This document shows positions 7,020 to 11,355 of a stretch of DNA of 11,355 nt, in pieces; within the stretch, counting starts at the first letter, position 1; each line of letters begins with the position of its first letter. Source of the stretch: Candidatus Roizmanbacteria bacterium CG_4_10_14_0_2_um_filter_36_35 (GTDB taxonomy: Bacteria > Patescibacteriota > Microgenomatia > UBA1406 > GWC2-37-13); assembly GCA_002792355.1 (NCBI GenBank), contig PFOE01000048.1, positions 1 through 11,355 of the forward strand, in the 5' to 3' direction. The notes under the pieces are model-generated. The model was given only the letters and a program-made list of their open reading frames with translations. It was not told the origin of the DNA and ran no database searches. A program made the translations under genes and the position numbers.

Positions 7020-7048
7020 ATTATAATAGATTATTATGCTAGTTGCAA
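7020..7048 (-). promoter_or_regulatory. Predicted promoter of the rpsO-pnp operon
   Basis: Minus strand: TTGCAA (7048-7043), 17-nt spacer, perfect TATAAT (7025-7020). It would start transcription near 7012 and give a leader of about 75 nt containing the 6951-6985 hairpin and the rpsO ribosome site. The -10 overlaps the plus-strand TATAAT at 7022-7027, so the two promoters cannot both be occupied. Confidence 0.55.
7022..7027 (+). promoter_or_regulatory. -10 box of the 90-aa membrane protein gene
   Basis: Perfect TATAAT with 8 nt to the ATG at 7036 and no Shine-Dalgarno between them, which predicts a leaderless transcript. No convincing -35 is visible at the usual spacing. Confidence 0.5.
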
Positions 7049-7308
7049 TACTTTTTTTGCTCTTAATTATCACTGGAATAATCATTTTTGTTCCGCCTTT
7101 TCATTGGCTCATTATCTTTTCCCTAATCGCCCTAATTTCCTTGATAACTTTTCTAGCTTTGAGACTTTTTGTCAAACTTAAGTACACTATTCTAATTTCT
7201 CTATTAATTTTTTTTACTCTTTCTCTTCTTTCTCTAGGTTTATTCGACCCAGTCAATGTAGTTTTAACAATAAGCTTGTTTGTAGGAACTTTAATATTAA
7301 TTAAATAA
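7036..7308 (+). CDS. Small polytopic membrane protein of unknown function
   Basis: 90-aa, extremely hydrophobic protein with about four membrane segments (roughly 3-19, 24-44, 49-67 and 72-88) joined by very short loops. The only charged loop is around residues 43-49 (RLFVKLK), and the protein ends in LILIK. No motif or known family is recognisable. The gene is judged real because a perfect -10 box lies just before it, the composition is coherently membrane-like along its whole length, and it fits between rpsO (divergent) and metG with 27 nt to the metG ATG. Transport, envelope or regulatory roles are all possible. Nothing in the sequence chooses between them. Confidence 0.65.
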   Translation: MLVAILFLLLIITGIIIFVPPFHWLIIFSLIALISLITFLALRLFVKLKYTILISLLIFFTLSLLSLGLFDPVNVVLTISLFVGTLILIK

Positions 7309-7316
7309 ATTTCGAT

Positions 7317-7327
7317 TATAATATAAT
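7317..7327 (+). promoter_or_regulatory. Tandem -10 boxes upstream of metG
   Basis: Two overlapping perfect TATAAT boxes (7317-7322 and 7322-7327) share one T. The second ends 8 nt before the metG ATG at 7336, again implying a leaderless start. No Shine-Dalgarno and no good -35 are present. Confidence 0.5.
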
Positions 7328-7335
7328 CCTCATAT

Positions 7336-8769
7336 ATGGTAAAAAAACATTTCTACATTACGACCACCGCTCCTTATGTCAATGCCGATCCTCACATCGG
7401 TTTTGCTTTGGAAATAGTTCAAACCGATGTTATTGCCCGATTTCATCGCCTGATAGGTGATGATGTTGCTTTTGGCTTTGGAACCGACGAACATGGACTG
7501 AAAATTTATAGAGAAGCCATTAAAGCCAAAAAGGATCCCTTAAAATACTGCGACCAATATGCCAAAAAATTCGACGATTTAAAAAAAGCGCTTAATTTGT
7601 CGACAACCCATTTTATCCGAACTACAGACCCAGAACACATTAAAGCTGCGCAATACTTCTGGACTCGCTGCTTTAAAAACGGCGATATCTATAAAAAAAA
7701 TTACCGAATCAAATACTGTGTCGGCTGCGAACTGGAAAAAACCGATTCTGAACTGGAAAACGGCTTATGTCCGCTTCACCCCAATCTAAAGATCGAAATC
7801 TATGACGAAGAAAATTATTTTTTCCGTTTTTCAAAATATCAAAAAAAACTTTTGGAACTTTACGAAAAAAATCCTGATTTTGTTATTCCAAAAAACAGAC
7901 TGCTGGAAATAAAAACTTTTGTTGAAAAAGGCCTCGAAGATTTTAGTATTTCCCGACTCAAAAAAAAGATGCCATGGGGAATCGATGTACCAGGCAACCA
8001 GGACCACGTTATCTATGTCTGGTTTGACGCTCTGGTTTTTTATATTTCGATTCTTGGTTGGCCGAATAACGAAAAAGAATTTACTAAATGGTGGCCGGGA
8101 TTTCAAACTGCCGGAAAAGACAATCTCCGTCAGCAAACAGCCATCTGGCAAGCGATGTTAATGTCAGCGGGTTTACCTAATTCAAAACAGGTTTTTATTC
8201 ATGGTTTTATCACTGCCGACGGAAAAAAGATGAGTAAAAGTCTAGGCAATGTCATTAATCCTTTTCATCTAGTAAAAAAATATGGCGTAGATGCTGTTCG
8301 TTACTATTTGCTTCGGGAAATTCCTCCTGCTGACGACGGTGATTTTTCTTATCGAAGAATGAAAGAAATTTATAATGCCGACCTGGCTAATGAATTGGGG
8401 AATCTTGTTTCTCGTTTGACTAATCTCGGTGAAATAGATGGATTAGAAATTAAGGACAAGTTCTCGACAGGCTCGAACTTTAAATATCCTTCGAGCGAAG
8501 TCGAGAAGCAATTTAACAATTTTCAGTTTAATCTTACTATGGAAAACATCTGGAGCCAGATAAAAAAACTTAACAAACAAATTGATGACTTCGCTCCCTG
8601 GAATAAAAAAAAAGAAGAAAGAAAAGAATTCCTATTACAGTCTATCAATACATTAAAATCTATAGGCTGGCAACTGCAACCTTTCTTGCCGGAAACTGCA
8701 GATAAAATCAACAAATCAACTCAAGGAAAAATTAAAAAAATCACGCCATTATTTCCAAGATTAACCTAA
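7336..8769 (+). CDS. metG: Methionine--tRNA ligase (MetRS)
   Basis: 477-aa cytosolic class I synthetase that charges tRNA-Met. The Rossmann fold carries HIGF at 20-23 (HIGH variant) and KMSKS at 298-302. The connective domain has one zinc knuckle with C128, C131, C145 and H148 (Cx2C...Cx2H), as recalled for the Thermus enzyme. By alignment to E. coli MetRS, pocket residues Trp253, Tyr260 and Asp296 correspond to W229, Y236 and D262, but His301 is Gln267 and Pro257 is Leu233. The alpha-helical anticodon domain follows. There is no C-terminal tRNA-binding extension, so the protein is of the short form. Residues 376-391 are encoded by a palindromic insert. The ATG at 7336 fits the fold start (KKHFYITTTAPYVNADPHIG) and lies just after -10 boxes. 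The gene ends one base before a repeat that leads into the PBP gene. Confidence 0.97.
   Translation: MVKKHFYITTTAPYVNADPHIGFALEIVQTDVIARFHRLIGDDVAFGFGTDEHGLKIYREAIKAKKDPLKYCDQYAKKFDDLKKALNLSTTHFIRTTDPEHIKAAQYFWTRCFKNGDIYKKNYRIKYCVGCELEKTDSELENGLCPLHPNLKIEIYDEENYFFRFSKYQKKLLELYEKNPDFVIPKNRLLEIKTFVEKGLEDFSISRLKKKMPWGIDVPGNQDHVIYVWFDALVFYISILGWPNNEKEFTKWWPGFQTAGKDNLRQQTAIWQAMLMSAGLPNSKQVFIHGFITADGKKMSKSLGNVINPFHLVKKYGVDAVRYYLLREIPPADDGDFSYRRMKEIYNADLANELGNLVSRLTNLGEIDGLEIKDKFSTGSNFKYPSSEVEKQFNNFQFNLTMENIWSQIKKLNKQIDDFAPWNKKKEERKEFLLQSINTLKSIGWQLQPFLPETADKINKSTQGKIKKITPLFPRLT
8461..8507. repeat. Palindromic element inside the metG coding sequence
   Basis: Left arm TTCTCGACAGGCTCGAA (8461-8477) pairs with right arm TTCGAGCGAAGTCGAGAA (8490-8507), apart from an asymmetric AGG/CGAA bulge, around a 12-nt AT-rich loop. 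It is in frame and encodes residues 376-391 (FSTGSNFKYPSSEVEK) in a linker of the helical domain. TCG codons cluster here in an otherwise AT-leaning gene. Resembles intragenic palindromic inserts such as those of Rickettsia. Confidence 0.7.
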
Positions 8770-8770
8770 T

Positions 8771-8858
8771 GTCATTGCGAACGAAGTGAAGCAATCCCTG
8801 CCTGCCGGCAGGCAAGGTCAAAAAGAGATTGCTTCGTCGCTTCTCTCCTCGCAATGAC
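8771..8858. repeat. 88-bp MITE-like inverted repeat between metG and the PBP gene
   Basis: The terminal arms start GTCATTGCGA and end in its complement TCGCAATGAC, followed inward by GAAGCAATC and GATTGCTTC. The centre holds the perfect 16-bp palindrome TGCCTGCCGGCAGGCA (8799-8814). The element begins 2 nt after the metG stop and ends 10 nt before the PBP start, so it is almost the entire intergenic region. It may terminate metG transcripts or form the leader of the PBP mRNA. No transposase is encoded within it. Confidence 0.85.
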
Positions 8859-8868
8859 AAGATAACTT

Positions 8869-11079
8869 ATGAGAAACTTAAATAACATAAAAACATTAAT
8901 CAAAAAAAGAAAACGAAACATCGTCGTTCTTGGACTTTTAGCTGCTTTTTTCTTTATACTTTTTTACATTTTTTATAATTTGCCTAATCCATATAAATTA
9001 AGAGACTTCCAAGCCACGCCTTTATCGACCCAGATCTTTGACCGAAATGGCAAACTTCTATACGACATTTATAAAGAACAAAACCGTACCCCTGTCAAGC
9101 TCAAGGATTTACCTAAATATATTACCGAAGCAACGATTGCCATAGAAGATAAAGACTTTTATCGTCACCAGGGAGTATCTTTATTGGGAGGTATTTTAAG
9201 AGCGATTAAAGATACCTTTTTAACAACACGTGTTCAAGGAGGATCAACTATCACCCAGCAGTTAATCAAAACTTCACTTTTGTCTCCCGAACGAACGATC
9301 AGACGAAAAATAAGGGAAATCATTCTGGCTCTTTTTACGGAAAAGATATATACCAAAGATGAGATTTTGGAGATGTATCTCAACCAGGTTCCATATGGCG
9401 GCGCCGCCTACGGTATAGAACAGGCGAGTCTTTTATACTTTGATAAGTCAGCAAAAAAACTTTCTTTGGCCGAAGCCGCCTTTTTAGCCGGGTTACCCCA
9501 GGCACCGTCTTTGTATTCTCCGTATTTGAATCCTGAGCTTTCTCTAAATCGAAAAAATACTGTTTTGGACCAGATGTATAAACAAAAATATATAGACAAA
9601 AAAACTTATGAAAAAACAAAACCGGAAAAATTAGATATCAAACCGCCAAAAAATATTATCAAAGCGCCTCACTTTGTTTTCTACGTAAAAAAAATCCTTG
9701 AAGAAAAATATGGTAAAGAAACAGTTGAAGAAGGAGGTCTCAAAGTTACCACCACTTTAGATTTAGATATTCAAGAACGAGCCGAAAAAATTCTCAAAGA
9801 AGAACTGGAAAAAGTCAAAAACCTTGATGTCAGTAACGGTGCAGTTTTAGTTACCCGTCCGCCAACCGGTGAGATATTAGCGATGATCGGATCGGCTGAT
9901 TATTTTGCTAGCGGATCTGGAGCTTTTAATGTAACAACTGCTCTTCGTCAACCAGGATCATCAATTAAACCGATTAATTACGCTATTGGTCTTGAAAGAA
10001 AACTGGTGACACCAGCGACAGTTTTTATTGACTCGCCTACCTGTTTTACCGGAGGCGGCCAACCTCAAGCTTATTGTCCAATCAACTACGACGGCAAGTT
10101 TCACGGACCAACCGCCTTAAGATTTGCTCTCGGGAATTCTTATAATATCCCAGCTGTCAAGATGCTCGCCTTCAATGGTGTCAAAGAATTTGTTGCTTCT
10201 TCTTCGGCTTTTGGCATAACCACCTTTAAAGATCCGAAAAACTACGGGCTGTCTTTGACTTTGGGCGGCGGTGAAGTCAGGATGACCGAGATGGCTCAAG
10301 CTTTTTCTAGCTTTGCCAATCGAGGGAAGGTAAAAAAACTGACTGAGATTTTGAAAATCGAAGACAAACTGGGAAAAACTCTCTATAAATTTGAAAATTC
10401 AAACTTTATTCAAGATGTAAAAAAACCTATGACCGCTCCAAGTTCACTTTCAATTACAGGTCAAAAAGCAATTTCTCCAGAAACGTCTTTTTTAATCTCC
10501 CATATTCTTTTGGACAATAATGCCAGATCGGCCGCCTTTGGCGAATCATCTTATCTTAATGTTCCAGGCCACGCCGTCTCGGTCAAAACCGGAACCACCG
10601 ATGACAAACGGGACAACTGGACGATCGGCTATACTCCTAATTTTCTAACCGCAGTTTGGGTCGGCAACAATGACAATACACCGATGAATCCTTATCTGAC
10701 GTCTGGTGTCACCGGAGCAGCGCCGATTTGGAACCGCGTCATGACCAGCGTCCTTAAAAACCAGCCTGATCTTTGGCTGATCAGACCTGATACGGTTGTT
10801 GGCAAACAGGTTTGTTGGGATTCCGGAGACTTGGCTGTTAAAGGAGATGATGGCAAAGAAAACTGTTCTTCCCGTTTTGAATATTTTATCAAGGGTACAG
10901 AGCCAAAAGAATCCCACATTCAAAAAGCCACTGTTCCTGTGACTAAAGACGATAAACTAGCGCCGGCAAACTGGCCGGAGGTTGAAATGAAAGAAAAAAC
11001 CATAATTAAAGACATGTTTGGCATGTACTGTGTTGACTGTTCACACAACAAAGAACCATCTCAAAATATTAGGTTATAG
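8869..11079 (+). CDS. Bifunctional class A penicillin-binding protein (PBP1A type)
   Basis: 736-aa peptidoglycan synthase. A basic cytoplasmic tail and one membrane segment (about 18-37) precede a glycosyltransferase family 51 domain: EDKDFYRH at 93-100 (E93 catalytic), GGSTITQQLIK at 124-134, RRKIREIILAL with the second glutamate E150, and ILEMYLN at 166-172. The transpeptidase domain has SSIK at 364-367 (nucleophile S364), SYN at 424-426 and KTG at 573-575, so both activities look intact. The extracellular part has three spaced cysteine pairs (C392/C403, C649/C666 and C721/C724), the last in a tail ending near CVDCSHNKEP. The start at 8869 has no Shine-Dalgarno and lies 10 nt after a repeat. 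The gene follows metG on the same strand and may share its transcript. Assignment to PBP1A rather than PBP1C or 2C rests on general resemblance. Confidence 0.95.
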   Translation: MRNLNNIKTLIKKRKRNIVVLGLLAAFFFILFYIFYNLPNPYKLRDFQATPLSTQIFDRNGKLLYDIYKEQNRTPVKLKDLPKYITEATIAIEDKDFYRHQGVSLLGGILRAIKDTFLTTRVQGGSTITQQLIKTSLLSPERTIRRKIREIILALFTEKIYTKDEILEMYLNQVPYGGAAYGIEQASLLYFDKSAKKLSLAEAAFLAGLPQAPSLYSPYLNPELSLNRKNTVLDQMYKQKYIDKKTYEKTKPEKLDIKPPKNIIKAPHFVFYVKKILEEKYGKETVEEGGLKVTTTLDLDIQERAEKILKEELEKVKNLDVSNGAVLVTRPPTGEILAMIGSADYFASGSGAFNVTTALRQPGSSIKPINYAIGLERKLVTPATVFIDSPTCFTGGGQPQAYCPINYDGKFHGPTALRFALGNSYNIPAVKMLAFNGVKEFVASSSAFGITTFKDPKNYGLSLTLGGGEVRMTEMAQAFSSFANRGKVKKLTEILKIEDKLGKTLYKFENSNFIQDVKKPMTAPSSLSITGQKAISPETSFLISHILLDNNARSAAFGESSYLNVPGHAVSVKTGTTDDKRDNWTIGYTPNFLTAVWVGNNDNTPMNPYLTSGVTGAAPIWNRVMTSVLKNQPDLWLIRPDTVVGKQVCWDSGDLAVKGDDGKENCSSRFEYFIKGTEPKESHIQKATVPVTKDDKLAPANWPEVEMKEKTIIKDMFGMYCVDCSHNKEPSQNIRL

Positions 11080-11080
11080 T

Positions 11081-11107
11081 ATGAAATGCGAACACTTATC
11101 AATATGA
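11081..11107 (+). CDS. Possible 8-codon leader ORF overlapping the next start
   Basis: ATG at 11081, one base after the PBP stop, opens an ORF of eight codons (MKCEHLSI). Its TGA overlaps the ATG at 11104 as ATGA. No Shine-Dalgarno precedes either start. The chain stop-ATG-ATGA would suit termination-reinitiation from the PBP gene, but so short an ORF may be chance. Confidence 0.2.
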   Translation: MKCEHLSI

Positions 11108-11355
11108 ATTTTGTTAATTTCTATAAAACCATAAAAACTATTGCCATCGTTGGTTTATCTGATAAACCAGACCGACCGTCTTATCAAGTTGGAAAATATC
11201 TACTCAATCATGGTTTTAAAATTATTCCTGTAAATCCTAATATTGAAAGAGTCTTTGGTCTAAAAAGTTTTAAAAGTTTAAAAGATATCAAAGAACCTGT
11301 CGACGTCGTTGATATTTTTAGAAAATCGGAATTTGTTGAACCTATTGTTGACGAA
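11104..11355 (+). CDS. CoA-binding domain protein (YccU-like), partial at window edge
   Basis: The first 84 residues are present and the gene runs off the window. The N-terminus TIAIVGLSDKPDRPSYQVGKY and then FKIIPVNPN match the nucleotide-binding Rossmann start of the CoA_binding_2 (YccU) family: glycine turn at VGLSDKPDRPS, second strand ending PVNPN, then a (V)DVVDIFR strand near 67-73. Family members are usually about 135-145 aa and bind CoA or similar cofactors. Cellular role is generally unknown. The ATG at 11104 is chosen because it puts the first strand at the expected place and overlaps the TGA of a tiny upstream ORF. It lies 24 nt after the PBP stop on the same strand, so it is probably co-transcribed. 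Confidence 0.85.
   Translation, partial: MNFVNFYKTIKTIAIVGLSDKPDRPSYQVGKYLLNHGFKIIPVNPNIERVFGLKSFKSLKDIKEPVDVVDIFRKSEFVEPIVDE

Noticed and set aside
10390..10403. Palindrome TTTGAAAATTCAAA in the PBP gene
   Set aside because: Short and AT-only in pattern within coding sequence. Such palindromes are expected by chance in an AT-rich gene.

Overview
The window is an AT-rich bacterial chromosome segment carrying core genes: peptidoglycan synthesis and cleavage, DNA translocation, RNA decay and translation. These are interrupted by one REP-associated transposase and several palindromic repeats. Compact genes, scarce Shine-Dalgarno sequences and intergenic palindromes built on CCTGCC/GGCAGG or GTCATTGCGA motifs suggest a Candidate Phyla Radiation (Patescibacteria) genome, perhaps a Microgenomates-type lineage. 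That placement is inference from general gene style, not a phylogeny. TGA ends the gene at 4202-4573 and no core gene has an in-frame TGA, so the standard bacterial code fits.

Layout. At 90-1052 (+) is mltG, a membrane-anchored endolytic murein transglycosylase. It converges with ftsK (1183-3327, -) across a long imperfect palindrome (1056-1178). Upstream of ftsK is a mobile module (about 3378-4203): a RAYT-type HUH transposase (3509-4174, +) with three copies of a short CACCC/GGGTG hairpin. Next comes a minus-strand operon, rpsO (6937-6668), pnp (6668-4578) and an uncharacterised 123-aa gene (4573-4202), joined by a TAATG overlap and a 4-nt gap. A divergent plus-strand series follows: a 90-aa membrane protein (7036-7308), metG (7336-8769), a class A penicillin-binding protein (8869-11079) and the start of a CoA-binding-domain gene (11104 to the window edge).

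How the genes relate. MltG and the class A PBP act on opposite sides of glycan-strand metabolism (cleaving versus polymerising and cross-linking), and FtsK moves chromosomal DNA at the division septum. rpsO-pnp is a classic pairing, usually linked to autogenous control of both genes. No tRNA, rRNA or CRISPR array was seen, and no gene-free stretch exceeds 300 bases.

The most unusual signals are: (1) a palindromic element inside the metG reading frame that encodes about 16 extra residues, like the in-gene palindromes of Rickettsia; (2) REP hairpins at both ends of the transposase module, one of them occluding a possible ribosome-binding site for the transposase itself; (3) one GC-rich palindromic core nested in two otherwise unrelated repeats; (4) -10 boxes a near-constant 7-8 nt before the ATG of three genes, implying leaderless mRNAs; (5) overlapping divergent promoters for rpsO and the small membrane protein. 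I see no large new defence or biosynthetic system. The novelty here is in the repeats and expression signals, plus two uncharacterised small genes.
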